Of a DNA stretch of 64,000 nucleotides, positions 27,646 to 35,757 are shown piece after piece. The notes under the pieces are model-generated. The model was not told the origin of the DNA. It made no database searches and saw only the letters and a list, made by a program, of their open reading frames with translations. Positions within the stretch are counted from its first letter, which is position 1; each line of letters starts with the position of its first letter. The translations under genes were made by a program, and so were the position numbers. This DNA comes from Pacificoceanicola onchidii (lineage in GTDB: Bacteria; Pseudomonadota; Alphaproteobacteria; Rhodobacterales; Rhodobacteraceae): the NCBI RefSeq assembly GCF_004804335.1, contig NZ_SRXY01000007.1:186001-250000 (forward strand), written 5' to 3'.

Positions 27646-28947
27646 CTAACGATTGAGTTTCTTGAGCCGCGCCGTCACCGACAAACCATGCGCCTCAAGG
27701 CTCTCGGACGACGCCAGAACCTCCGCCGCCGGTCCAATCGCGCGGAGCGCTTCCGGCGACATGCGCGCCATGGTCGTGCGTTTTACGAAATCCATCACCG
27801 ACAGGCCGGAACTGAACCGGGCCGAGCGGGCCGTGGGCAGAACGTGGTTCGGCCCGCCGACGTAATCGCCAATCGCCTCCGGCGTCCATTGCCCGAGGAA
27901 AATCGCCCCCGCGTGGACACATTTTTCGGCAAGCCCCTCCGGGTCCGCCACGCACAATTCCAGATGCTCCGGTGCAATCCGGTTCGACAGCGCCGCCGCC
28001 TCATCCAGATCCCGCACCGTAATCACAGCGCCAAAATCGCGCCAGCTTGCGCCCGCAATCGCGCGCCGCTCCAGTGTTTCCAGACGTTTGTCCACTGCCT
28101 CGGACACCGCCTGACCAAAATCTGCGTCCGTCGTGATCAGCAGAGACTGCGCGCTTTCGTCGTGCTCCGCCTGGCTCATCAGGTCGAGCGCGATCCAGTC
28201 CGGATCATTCTCCGCGTCGGCAATCACCAGAATCTCGGACGGGCCGGCAATCATGTCGATGCCCACCTTGCCGAACACCCGGCGCTTGGCCGCCGCGACA
28301 AAGGCGTTGCCCGGCCCGGTGATCTTGTCCACCGGCGCGATGGTCTCGGTGCCATAGGCCAGCGCGGCAATCGCCTGCGCGCCGCCGATCCGGTAAATCT
28401 CGTCAACACCCGCGATCTTCGCGGCAAGAAGAACGGCCGGGTTGGCCACGCCATCGGGCGTCGGCACGGTAATCGCCAGCCGCTCCACACCCGCCACCTT
28501 GGCCGGAATCGCGTTCATCAGAACCGAGGAAGGATAAGAGGCCAGCCCGCCGGGCACATAAAGCCCCGCCGCAGACACCGCCGTCCAGCGCCAGCCCAAG
28601 GTCGCCCCTTCGGCGTCGGTCCAGCTTGCATCCTCGGGCATCTGCCGGAGGTGATAAGCCCGAATGCGCTCCGCCGCCTGCTCCAGCGCGCGCGCCTCCT
28701 CTTCGGGCACCTGCGCGCACAGCGTGTCGATCTCAGCTTCCGAAAACCGCATTCCGGCGGCATCCAGCTCCATGCGGTCAAACTTCGCCGTCAGTTCCAG
28801 CACCGCCGCATCGCCGCGCGCGCGCACATCGGCGATGATCCCGGCGACGACATCGTCAACATCCGGGCTGTCCTCGCGTTTGGCGCTCAAAAGCGCGGCA
28901 AAGGCGCGCTCGAAATCATCCTGCTGGCTGTCGAGAAAGACGGGCAT
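27646..28947 (-). CDS. hisD: histidinol dehydrogenase
   Basis: This 433-residue protein has the expected length. Catalytic E-H lies in N-R-I-A-P-E-H-L-E-L, and G-P-S-E-I-L-V, G-P-G-N-x-F-V-A and W-x-A-V-S-A-A-G-L-Y-V-P-G-G are typical. It carries out the last two steps of histidine synthesis, from histidinol to histidine, with NAD and zinc. A small conserved gene lies 30 bases upstream on the same strand. tRNA-His is coincidentally 870 bases away. Confidence 0.97.
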   Translation of the reverse strand: MPVFLDSQQDDFERAFAALLSAKREDSPDVDDVVAGIIADVRARGDAAVLELTAKFDRMELDAAGMRFSEAEIDTLCAQVPEEEARALEQAAERIRAYHLRQMPEDASWTDAEGATLGWRWTAVSAAGLYVPGGLASYPSSVLMNAIPAKVAGVERLAITVPTPDGVANPAVLLAAKIAGVDEIYRIGGAQAIAALAYGTETIAPVDKITGPGNAFVAAAKRRVFGKVGIDMIAGPSEILVIADAENDPDWIALDLMSQAEHDESAQSLLITTDADFGQAVSEAVDKRLETLERRAIAGASWRDFGAVITVRDLDEAAALSNRIAPEHLELCVADPEGLAEKCVHAGAIFLGQWTPEAIGDYVGGPNHVLPTARSARFSSGLSVMDFVKRTTMARMSPEALRAIGPAAEVLASSESLEAHGLSVTARLKKLNR

Positions 28948-28977
28948 GGCACGGTCCTTGAAATTGAATGGAAAGGC

Positions 28978-29181
28978 TCAGCGGCCTTTCTTGGCGGGCT
29001 TCACCTTGCGGGCACCCTTGGCGGCGGCGAGGATTTCCTCGGCGATTTCCTCGGCCTCTTCGGGTTCGAAATCCATCGGGATCTCAAGCCCCTCGCCGTA
29101 GATGAACAAACGCACCATGCCGTGATCGGTCGGCCCGATCTGCAGGTTGGCTTCGATCTCGCGTTCGTCGTTGATGCCCAT
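28978..29181 (-). CDS. small conserved protein upstream of hisD
   Basis: This 67-residue protein starts M-G-I-N-D-E-R-E-I-E-A-N-L-Q-I-G-P. The middle is acidic (E-P-E-E-A-E-E-I-A-E-E-I) and the tail is lysine- and arginine-rich. I recall close relatives next to hisD in many Rhodobacterales, but no function. The start at 29181 is preferred over the upstream frame at 29238 on the basis of that N-terminus. Confidence 0.7.
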   Translation of the reverse strand: MGINDEREIEANLQIGPTDHGMVRLFIYGEGLEIPMDFEPEEAEEIAEEILAAAKGARKVKPAKKGR

Positions 29182-29262
29182 GTTTAGGTCCACCTTGTTT
29201 TGACATGGGTAGGTAGCGGGGCAGGGCTTGCTTTGCAAGGCGGCCTGAGGTCACTTGCGGTT

Positions 29263-29751
29263 ATGACCGTGACACTCGCCCCTTTCTCGCCCGATGACAT
29301 CGACTGGCTCGTCGAGGCCCACCAAAGCCAATACGCACAGGACGAAGGCTTCGATGAAAGCTTTGGCGCGCTGGTGGCGCAGATTCTGAACGATTTTGCC
29401 GCAGACCATGATCCCGAGCGAGAGCGCGGCTTCATCGCCTGGGAAGACGGACAGCGGCTCGGCTGCATCTTCTGCGTGCGGCTCAGCGATGAGACCGCCA
29501 AGCTGCGCCTGTTCTTCCTCACGCCCGACGCGCGCGGCAAGGGGCTGGGCAAGCGGCTTTTGCAGGCCAACATGGATTTTGCCAAAGACGCGGGTTACCG
29601 TCGCATGGAGCTTTGGACACATGAAAGCCACCGGGCTGCCTGTGCGCTTTATGCGGCACATGGCTGGGTGCTGCGCGCGTCCAAACCGGTGACCAGCTTT
29701 GGCGTGCCGTTGATCGAGCAGGCTTGGGATATCGATCTGTCTTTGGTATGA
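29263..29751 (+). CDS. GNAT family N-acetyltransferase
   Basis: From ATG 29263 this is a 162-residue protein. The acetyl-CoA-binding motif A is seen as L-R-L-F-F-L-T-P-D-A-R-G-K-G-L-G-K-R-L-L, followed by motif B with H-E-S-H-R-A-A-C-A-L-Y-x-x-x-G. The start is preceded only by a weak ribosome site. The acceptor is unknown. It is divergent from the hisD pair. Confidence 0.82.
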   Translation: MTVTLAPFSPDDIDWLVEAHQSQYAQDEGFDESFGALVAQILNDFAADHDPERERGFIAWEDGQRLGCIFCVRLSDETAKLRLFFLTPDARGKGLGKRLLQANMDFAKDAGYRRMELWTHESHRAACALYAAHGWVLRASKPVTSFGVPLIEQAWDIDLSLV

Positions 29752-29817
29752 TTTTGCTCGAAAGGCTCCGGATTCGGTCTTGCAATCGGATTTTGCAGAT
29801 TGTATCCCGCCGCCAGT

Positions 29818-29894
29818 GCCGCCTTAGCTCAGTTGGTTAGAGCGCCTGATTGTGGATCAGGAGGTCCCCCGTTCGAGCCGGGGAGGTGGTACCA
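29818..29894 (+). tRNA. tRNA-His (anticodon GTG)
   Basis: A full cloverleaf can be folded: acceptor GCCGCCT / AGGTGGT, D-arm GCTC/GAGC, anticodon stem CCTGA/TCAGG with loop TTGTGGA (anticodon GTG), T-arm CCCCG-TTCGAGC-CGGGG, then A73 and an encoded CCA. There is no extra G before position 1 paired with C73, and the first pair is G1-U72. This is the noncanonical tRNA-His form known from many alphaproteobacteria, whose histidyl-tRNA synthetase has matching recognition. Confidence 0.97.
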
Positions 29895-29972
29895 CCCCCA
29901 CCCATCTTTTGATTGTCATTTGAGCGCCTTGCGTGGTTTCTATTGCTGTGAACCGGCAAAGGAACGCGCGTC

Positions 29973-30902
29973 ATGTGGCAACAATCCGAATTCTACCCCG
30001 ATCCGCGGATCGAAATCCTCGATGAGCGTTTTCGCCCGCTTCTGGTGACAAACACAGCCGTAGAACGCCTGCACACTGGCATGCGCTGGGCCGAAGGACC
30101 GGTTTGGTTCGGGGACATGCGGTGCCTGCTGGTCAGCGACATTCCCAACAGTCAGATCCTGAAGATCGAAGAGGAAACCGGCGCGGTTTCCGTGTACCGG
30201 CGCGGTCCCTTCACCAATGGCAACACCCGTGACCGGCAGGGGCGGCTGGTGTCCTGCGAGCACGGCACGCGCAGCGTGACCCGCACGGAGCTTGATGGCA
30301 CGGTGACGGTGCTGGCAGACAGCTACCAGGGCAAACGGCTCAACGCGCCCAATGACGTGGTGGTGAAATCCGATGGCTCGGTCTGGTTCACCGATCCGAC
30401 CTTCGGCATTCGTGACTACTACGAGGGCTACCGGGCCGAACCGGAACTGCCCACTCATGTCTACCGCATTGATCCGTCAGGGGAAATCACGGCGGTGATC
30501 ACCGAGATCGACCATCCCAACGGGCTGGCGTTTTCGCCGGATGAGCGCATCCTCTACGTGGTGCAATCGGGCGCGCCGCGCTGCATTCATGCCTATGACG
30601 TCTCGGGAGATGGGCTGACTGTGTCGAACGGGCGCCGCCTGATCGAGGCCGGGGAACAGGGCACGCCGGACGGTTTCCGGCTTGATACGGACGGCAACCT
30701 CTGGTGCGGCTGGGGCACGGGCGAGGGGCTCAACGGCGTGCGCGTCTTTGCCCCGGATGCCACGCCCATCGGCATGATCCAACTGCCTGAACGCTGCGCC
30801 AATGTCTGCTTCGGCGGCACCTACCGCACGCGGCTTTTCATGGCGGCGAGCCAGTCGGTTTACGCCCTGCACGTCCGGGCGCAGGGCGTGGCTTATTTCT
30901 GA
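29973..30902 (+). CDS. SMP-30/gluconolactonase family protein
   Basis: This 309-residue protein has the six-bladed propeller motifs W-A-E-G-P-V-W-F near residue 40, L-N-A-P-N-D-V-V-V (metal-site asparagine and aspartate), W-F-T-D-P-T-F-G and H-P-N-G-L-A-F-S. It likely opens a sugar lactone with a divalent metal. The D in the P-D-G-F-R-L-D blade fits the usual metal ligand. No sugar-acid pathway genes are adjacent, so the substrate is open. Confidence 0.85.
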   Translation: MWQQSEFYPDPRIEILDERFRPLLVTNTAVERLHTGMRWAEGPVWFGDMRCLLVSDIPNSQILKIEEETGAVSVYRRGPFTNGNTRDRQGRLVSCEHGTRSVTRTELDGTVTVLADSYQGKRLNAPNDVVVKSDGSVWFTDPTFGIRDYYEGYRAEPELPTHVYRIDPSGEITAVITEIDHPNGLAFSPDERILYVVQSGAPRCIHAYDVSGDGLTVSNGRRLIEAGEQGTPDGFRLDTDGNLWCGWGTGEGLNGVRVFAPDATPIGMIQLPERCANVCFGGTYRTRLFMAASQSVYALHVRAQGVAYF

Positions 30903-30905
30903 AGG

Positions 30906-30993
30906 TGAAAATTTTGCCGGGACAAAATTTTGTTTTGGGGGCGCTGCCCCCGTCCTGCGGACTCCCCTGAGGTATTTTAGGCCCAAAGAAGCG
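30906..30993. repeat. REP-like intergenic repeat, copy 2
   Basis: It starts with an AT-rich hairpin (AAAATTTTG / CAAAATTTT). Then comes GGGGGC-gct-GCCCCC (30937-30951), the small palindrome GTCCTGCGGAC, and GAGGTATTTTAGGCCCAAAGAA. The same order appears at 53832-53913, so it is a family. Confidence 0.75.
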
Positions 30994-31000
30994 GGGCGGG

Positions 31001-32011
31001 TTACACCTTGATGATCGTCTTTCCGGTATTGCCGCCTTTGAGCATGGCGATGAAGGTATCGGGGGCGTTTTCCAGACCGTCGGTGATGTCTTCGAGGTAA
31101 GTGATCTCGCCGGCGGCGACTTTCGGGGTTATCTCGGCGAGGAAATCGGGCAGGGCGTGCCAATGGTCGAAGATAATGAAGCCGTTTACATTCAGGCGCT
31201 TGGTCAGGATGGCGCGCCAGATGTGGGGCAGCTTGTCGGAGGTGCCGCCGCCGTACCAGGCGATGGTGCCGCAGAGCGGGATGCGCCCGCCGGTGTTCAT
31301 CAGGGGCATGACGGCCTCGAGCACCTTGCCCCCGGTGTTTTCCCAGTAGATGTCGATGCCATCCGGGCAGGCTTTGCTTAGCGCCTTGCGCAGGTCCGAG
31401 GCGCTGTCATAGGCGCGGTGATCAATGGCGGCGTCGAAGCCGAACTTTTCTGTGGCCAGCGCGCATTTCTCCGCGCCGCCCGCCACGGCCACGGTGCGCA
31501 GCCCCTGCGCCTTGGCCAATTGGCCAACCATGGCACCGACCGGGCCGGTGGCGGCGGCAATGGCGAGGGTTTCGCCCGGCTTGGGCCGCCCGTATTCGCT
31601 GAGCGCGCGCCAGGCCGTGAAGCCCGGCATGCCGAGAACGCCAAGCGCGGTCGTCACCGGGACCGATGGGTCCAGCTTGCGCAGGTCCCCGCCTTTCAGC
31701 ACCGCATGTGAGGCCCAGCCGGTCATGCCGGTCACACTGTCGCCCGCTGCCAAACCGTCTGCCCGAGAGGTCAGAACCGTGCCAACCCCTTGACCAACCA
31801 TGGTTTCGCCCAAGTTCACCGAGGCCGCATAGCTGCCCGCGTCATCCATGCGGCCGCGCATGTAAGGGTCCAGAGAATGGTGGCTGACCGCGATCAGAAC
31901 TTCGCCTTCGCCGGGGTCCGGTACCGGTCCGGTTTGCAGGGCGAAGTCCTCCGGAACCGGTTGGCCAACGGGTCTGCGGGCGAGGGTGATCCGGCGCATC
32001 TGGTCTGTCAT
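31001..32011 (-). CDS. NADP-dependent oxidoreductase (MDR family, zinc-free)
   Basis: This 336-residue protein starts at M-T-D-Q-M-R-R-I-T-L-A-R-R-P. The prostaglandin/leukotriene B4 reductase-like branch is shown by S-L-D-P-Y-M-R-G-R-M, the cofactor region A-A-A-T-G-P-V-G-A-M-V-G-Q-L-A, and Y-W-E-N-T-G-G-K-V-L. It probably reduces alpha,beta-double bonds of small carbonyl compounds with NADPH. It is divergent from the acyl-CoA ligase gene. Confidence 0.87.
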   Translation of the reverse strand: MTDQMRRITLARRPVGQPVPEDFALQTGPVPDPGEGEVLIAVSHHSLDPYMRGRMDDAGSYAASVNLGETMVGQGVGTVLTSRADGLAAGDSVTGMTGWASHAVLKGGDLRKLDPSVPVTTALGVLGMPGFTAWRALSEYGRPKPGETLAIAAATGPVGAMVGQLAKAQGLRTVAVAGGAEKCALATEKFGFDAAIDHRAYDSASDLRKALSKACPDGIDIYWENTGGKVLEAVMPLMNTGGRIPLCGTIAWYGGGTSDKLPHIWRAILTKRLNVNGFIIFDHWHALPDFLAEITPKVAAGEITYLEDITDGLENAPDTFIAMLKGGNTGKTIIKV

Positions 32012-32110
32012 GGAAAATTTTCTCTCATTGGTTTTGTCAAGAAGACTTGCGCCATCCGGGTTCTGCCCCACACTTTAGGATCAGAACAGCGGACAGCAAG
32101 GGAGGGCTGG

Positions 32111-33775
32111 ATGCAAGGTATGATGATGGAAATGCCGTTGCGGATCATCGAGATCCTGAAATACGCGGCCGAGTGTCATCCCGGGGCGGAGATCGTTTCG
32201 AGACGCTGCGAGGGGGATCTGCACAGGGAAACCTACGCACAGGCCTATGCACGCTCCGCGCAACTGGCGCATGGTCTTGCGCGCCTTGGGGTGTCTGCCG
32301 GGGATCGGGTCGCGACGCTGGCGTGGAACGGCTACCGGCATTTCGAGCTCTATTACGCCATCAGCGGCATGGGGGCGGTGTGCCACACGATCAATCCGCG
32401 TCTGTCGGCGGAACAGATGCTCTACATCATCCAGCACGCGGGCGATCAGGTGATCTGCGTCGACCTGACCTTTGTGCCGATTCTGGAGGCGCTGGCAAAG
32501 GCGCATCCCGAGGAAATGCGGCTGGCCCAGACCCATGAGAACGGGCGGCAGATTGTCGTGATGACGGATCGCGCGCATATGCCGGACAGCGATCTGGATT
32601 TGCTGTGTTACGAAGAGCTTCTGGACGGCCAGCCAGAGACCTATGACTGGCCGGTGCTGCCCGAGGACACGGCGGCGGGGCTGTGTTACACCTCCGGCAC
32701 CACGGGCCATCCCAAAGGCGCGCTCTACACGCACCGCTCGACCGTTCTGCACGCGCTGTTCCTGTCGGTCACCGTACCGCGCAGCCTGCATGAGGGGGCG
32801 CGCATCCTGCCGGTCGTGCCGATGTTCCACGTCAATTCATGGGGGCTGCCCTATGCAGCGCCGATCGTGGGGGCCTCGCTGATCATGCCGGGCGGCGCGC
32901 TGGATGGGGCTTCAATCTTTGATCTGATGGAGAGCGAACAGGTCACCGCAAGCTGGGGCGTGCCGACAGTCTGGCTCGGCCTTGGGGCAGAGGCCGAGAA
33001 ACGCGGGGCCGTACCGTCCGCGCTGGATCAGCTTGTGATCGGCGGCAGTGCCGCGCCGCGCTCGATGATCGAGTTTTTCGAGACACGCGGTGTCGATGTC
33101 TGCCACGCATGGGGCATGACGGAGATGAGTCCGGTCGGCACCCATGGCCAGCTGTCTCATCACATGAAGGACAAGCCTTTCGAAGAGCAGATGGTGATCA
33201 AGTCCCGGCAGGGGCGGCGGGTTTTCGGGGTCGAGATGAAGATCTCGGACGAAGACGGCAAGACCCTGCCGCAGGATGGCGAAGCGGTGGGCGAGCTTTA
33301 TGTGCGCGGCAACTCCGTCATAGCGGGCTACTTCAACAACGAAGAGGCCAGCCAGGAGGCATTTGACGATGCGGGCTGGTTTGGCACCGGCGATGTGGCG
33401 TCGATTGACCCTGACGGCTTCCTCTACGTGCAGGATCGCGCGAAAGATCTGATCAAGTCGGGGGGCGAGTGGATTTCCTCGATTGATCTGGAAAACATCG
33501 CCATGGCGCACCCCAAGGTCGCCTCCTGCGCGGTGATTGCAATCCCGCATCCGAAATGGGATGAACGGCCTCTCTTGGTGGTTGCCCCGGTCTCGCCGGA
33601 AGACCCGCCGAAACTGGAGGACATACACGAGATGATGCTCGAACACGTGGCGAAATGGCAGTTGCCGGACGCGATGGAATGCGTCGAAGCCCTGCCCCTG
33701 ACAGCGACGGGGAAGGTATCAAAACTCACGCTGCGCAAGCGGTTTGACGGATACGTTCTGCCCGATGCTGGCTGA
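32111..33775 (+). CDS. acyl-CoA synthetase (AMP-forming), DmdB-like
   Basis: This 554-residue enzyme of the ANL superfamily has the ATP-binding loop Y-T-S-G-T-T-G-H-P-K-G at residues 193-203, G-M-T-E-M-S-P, the hinge D-x-A-K-D-L-I-K-S-G-G-E-W-I and the catalytic lysine in T-A-T-G-K-V. It activates a fatty or short organic acid. Roseobacters use a close relative (DmdB) for methylmercaptopropionate, but specificity cannot be told here. The ribosome site is GGAGGG. A MaoC gene overlaps its 3' end. Confidence 0.9.
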   Translation: MQGMMMEMPLRIIEILKYAAECHPGAEIVSRRCEGDLHRETYAQAYARSAQLAHGLARLGVSAGDRVATLAWNGYRHFELYYAISGMGAVCHTINPRLSAEQMLYIIQHAGDQVICVDLTFVPILEALAKAHPEEMRLAQTHENGRQIVVMTDRAHMPDSDLDLLCYEELLDGQPETYDWPVLPEDTAAGLCYTSGTTGHPKGALYTHRSTVLHALFLSVTVPRSLHEGARILPVVPMFHVNSWGLPYAAPIVGASLIMPGGALDGASIFDLMESEQVTASWGVPTVWLGLGAEAEKRGAVPSALDQLVIGGSAAPRSMIEFFETRGVDVCHAWGMTEMSPVGTHGQLSHHMKDKPFEEQMVIKSRQGRRVFGVEMKISDEDGKTLPQDGEAVGELYVRGNSVIAGYFNNEEASQEAFDDAGWFGTGDVASIDPDGFLYVQDRAKDLIKSGGEWISSIDLENIAMAHPKVASCAVIAIPHPKWDERPLLVVAPVSPEDPPKLEDIHEMMLEHVAKWQLPDAMECVEALPLTATGKVSKLTLRKRFDGYVLPDAG

Positions 33776-34217
33776 CGATCTGCGGGGTAAGGCCCCTGTC
33801 ACCACCGATTGGTTCACGCTGGATGCCGCACGCGTTCAGGCCTTTGCCGATGCGACCGAGGATTGGCAGTTTATCCATCTCGATGAGGCCCGCGCCGCAG
33901 AGGAAACACCCTTTGGCGGGGCCATCGCGCACGGGTTTCTGACGCTCTCCATGCTGTCGGCCATGTCTTACCAGGTGGTGGACGCGCTGCCCGGCGTGGC
34001 GTCGAGCGTGAACTACGGTTTTGACCGCGTGCGTTTCATCAGCCCCGTGCGGGTTGGCGGGCGTATTCGCGGGCTGTTCACCGTGGCTTCGGTTGACGAG
34101 CTTGACGGGGCGCTTGACGTGCATTGGGACGTGGAAGTGCAGATCGAAGGGCAGGGCCGCCCGGCGCTCGCCGCCAATTGGATCACCCGGTTTTTTCTGG
34201 AGCAGTCCGATGGATGA
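33765..34217 (+). CDS. MaoC family dehydratase/hydratase
   Basis: This 150-residue single hot-dog protein has the hydratase 2 motif region F-A-D-A-T-E-D-W-Q-F-I-H-L-D-E-x-x-A and F-G-G-A-I-A-H-G-F-L-T-L. The ATG lies within the last codons of the ligase gene, and the next gene overlaps its end. The three genes form a tight operon for acyl-CoA metabolism: activation, hydration and thioester cleavage. Confidence 0.88.
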   Translation: MLADDLRGKAPVTTDWFTLDAARVQAFADATEDWQFIHLDEARAAEETPFGGAIAHGFLTLSMLSAMSYQVVDALPGVASSVNYGFDRVRFISPVRVGGRIRGLFTVASVDELDGALDVHWDVEVQIEGQGRPALAANWITRFFLEQSDG

Positions 34218-34611
34218 GCGGTTTCGCGAAGAGGCCTACGCGTGGTCGGCGCATATCGGCATGCGGATGCTGGATTGGTCCGACGGATTTGCGCAGTTCG
34301 AACTGCCGCTGGAGCCGTTTATCATGAACCGCCACGGCAATCCGCATGGCGGCGCGCATGCCTCATTGCTCGATACGGTCATGGGCTATGCGGGCTGCTG
34401 GACGGGCGATCCGGAGCAGCGCCAGATGTGCCTGACGCTGAACCTCAACGTGCAGTATCTCTCGCGCCCCAAGGGCCAGCGCTTCATCGGCACCGGGCGC
34501 AAGACGGGCGGCGGGCGCAGCACCTTCTTCGCCGAAGGTGAGATCACGGATGAGACCGGCGAGTTGATTGCCAAGGCCACCGGGACGTTCCGCTATCGCA
34601 AGGGCGGGTGA
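34210..34611 (+). CDS. PaaI/hot-dog family thioesterase
   Basis: This 133-residue protein has the PaaI-type motif H-G-N-P-H-G-G-A-H-A-S-L-L-D with the catalytic aspartate nearby. It overlaps the MaoC gene by eight bases. It probably hydrolyses the acyl-CoA formed by the first enzyme, or salvages CoA. Its 3' end lies nine bases before the stop of the convergent rpe gene. Confidence 0.88.
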   Translation: MDERFREEAYAWSAHIGMRMLDWSDGFAQFELPLEPFIMNRHGNPHGGAHASLLDTVMGYAGCWTGDPEQRQMCLTLNLNVQYLSRPKGQRFIGTGRKTGGGRSTFFAEGEITDETGELIAKATGTFRYRKGG

Positions 34612-34620
34612 GCCCGAAGA

Positions 34621-35304
34621 TCAGCGCGCCGCGATCGCGTCCCGGATCGCCTGCATGTTCGCGCCGTAAACCTCCGGCTGCTCAACCGAGCCGCCCCGGA
34701 ATACGGCGGAGCCGGCCACCAGCACATCTGCGCCAGCCTCGGCGACGAGAGGCGCGGTTTTCGGGTCCACACCGCCGTCGATCTGGATGTGGATCTCGCG
34801 ATCCCCGATCATCTCGCGCACGGCGCGGATCTTGGCTGTCATGTCGATGAACTTCTGCCCGCCGAAACCGGGGTTCACCGTCATGATCAGCACCATGTCC
34901 GCCAGATCAAGTACGTCACGCACCGCTTCGGCAGAGGTGCCGGGGTTCAGCGCCACGCCCGCCTGCATGCCTGCGCCGCGGATGGCTTGCAGGGTGCGGT
35001 GGATATGCGGGCCGGCCTCGACATGCGCGGTCAGCATATCCGCGCCTGCATCCGCGTAGGCCTCGATATAGGGGTCCACAGGCGCGATCATCAGGTGCAC
35101 GTCCATGAAGGTCTTCACATGCGGGCGGAAAGCTTTGACGGCGGGCGGGCCGAAGGTCAGGTTCGGCACGAAATGCCCGTCCATGACATCCACATGCACC
35201 CAATCGGCGCCCTGATCTTCGATGGCGCGGATTTCCTGCCCGAAGTTGGCGAAATCGGCGGACAGGATCGACGGGGCGATCTTGATGGAACGGTCAAAGG
35301 CCAT
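34621..35304 (-). CDS. rpe: ribulose-phosphate 3-epimerase
   Basis: This 227-residue TIM-barrel protein starts at [18 protein letters not shown]. Metal ligands sit in [17 protein letters not shown] and H-L-M-I, and the phosphate site in N-P-G-F-G-G-Q and D-G-G-V. It interconverts ribulose- and xylulose-5-phosphate in the pentose phosphate pathway. The upstream frame to 35385 runs into the repeat and is not part of the protein. Confidence 0.96.
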   Translation of the reverse strand: MAFDRSIKIAPSILSADFANFGQEIRAIEDQGADWVHVDVMDGHFVPNLTFGPPAVKAFRPHVKTFMDVHLMIAPVDPYIEAYADAGADMLTAHVEAGPHIHRTLQAIRGAGMQAGVALNPGTSAEAVRDVLDLADMVLIMTVNPGFGGQKFIDMTAKIRAVREMIGDREIHIQIDGGVDPKTAPLVAEAGADVLVAGSAVFRGGSVEQPEVYGANMQAIRDAIAAR

Positions 35305-35340
35305 GACAGGTCTCCTGATGCGAGCTTGTTTAGGCTTTAG

Positions 35341-35434
35341 AGTGCAATCCGAAAAGTGGGAACCGGTTTTCGGAAAAAATTGCACGAGATGGCAAAGTGC
35401 AATCCGAAAAGTGGGAACCGGTTTTCGGAAAAAA
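35341..35434. repeat. tandem pair of 39-bp hairpin repeats
   Basis: AGTGCAATCCGAAAAGTGGG followed by AACCGGTTTTCGGAAAAAA occurs twice with a 55-base period. Each copy can fold (CCGAAAA / TTTTCGG). The first copy ends with TTGCAC, which can close on its initial GTGCAA. Confidence 0.9.
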
Positions 35435-35575
35435 GTTCTGGGCGGCGACCCCGGTTTTCAGGTCAGAGGGTGGTTTGCGAGGTAGAAACGCGGGACGTGA
35501 CTGTCAGCGTTAGGCCTGTAGCCCCACGTCCCGGACTTGATCCCGGACCTCAGGGTTAGAGCACAAGCCGCGCCT

Positions 35576-35735
35576 ATCGACGGGCCGTGGTACGGCGATC
35601 CAACCCTTGTTCCCCTTGATTTATTTCAAAAACTGGCGCGCTAGGCTGGTGTAGTGCCAGGCACCAACCCAATCGCCGTGCCGCGGGGACGGCCTGTCGA
35701 TGGGCGCGGCGCCCTTCGGGCTTGATTCCGCGCCC
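35576..35735. repeat. large imperfect inverted repeat
   Basis: Left arm ATCGACGGGCCGTGGTACGG (35576-35595) continues CGAT. The right arm at 35672-35702 reads, in reverse complement, CATCGACAGGCCGT, six inserted bases, then GGCACGGCGAT. A further hairpin GGGCGCGG / CCGCGCCC spans 35702-35735. It may be a relic of a small mobile element. Confidence 0.6.
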
Positions 35736-35757
35736 GTGGTGAGGGGAATGACCGCCG

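Larger units (their letters stand above)
35305..35757. other. repeat-rich intergenic region upstream of rpe
   Basis: This 453-base gap has no supportable gene. It holds two tandem copies of a 39-base element (35341-35379, 35396-35434), a G-C-rich GTCCCGGACTTGATCCCGG stretch (35528-35546), and an imperfect inverted repeat of about 130 bases (35576-35702) followed by a hairpin (35702-35735). The rpe promoter must lie near its left side. Confidence 0.7.

Noticed and set aside
27637-29187. Plus-strand frame of 516 codons across hisD
   Set aside because: Shadow of hisD, rich in R and H, without family features.
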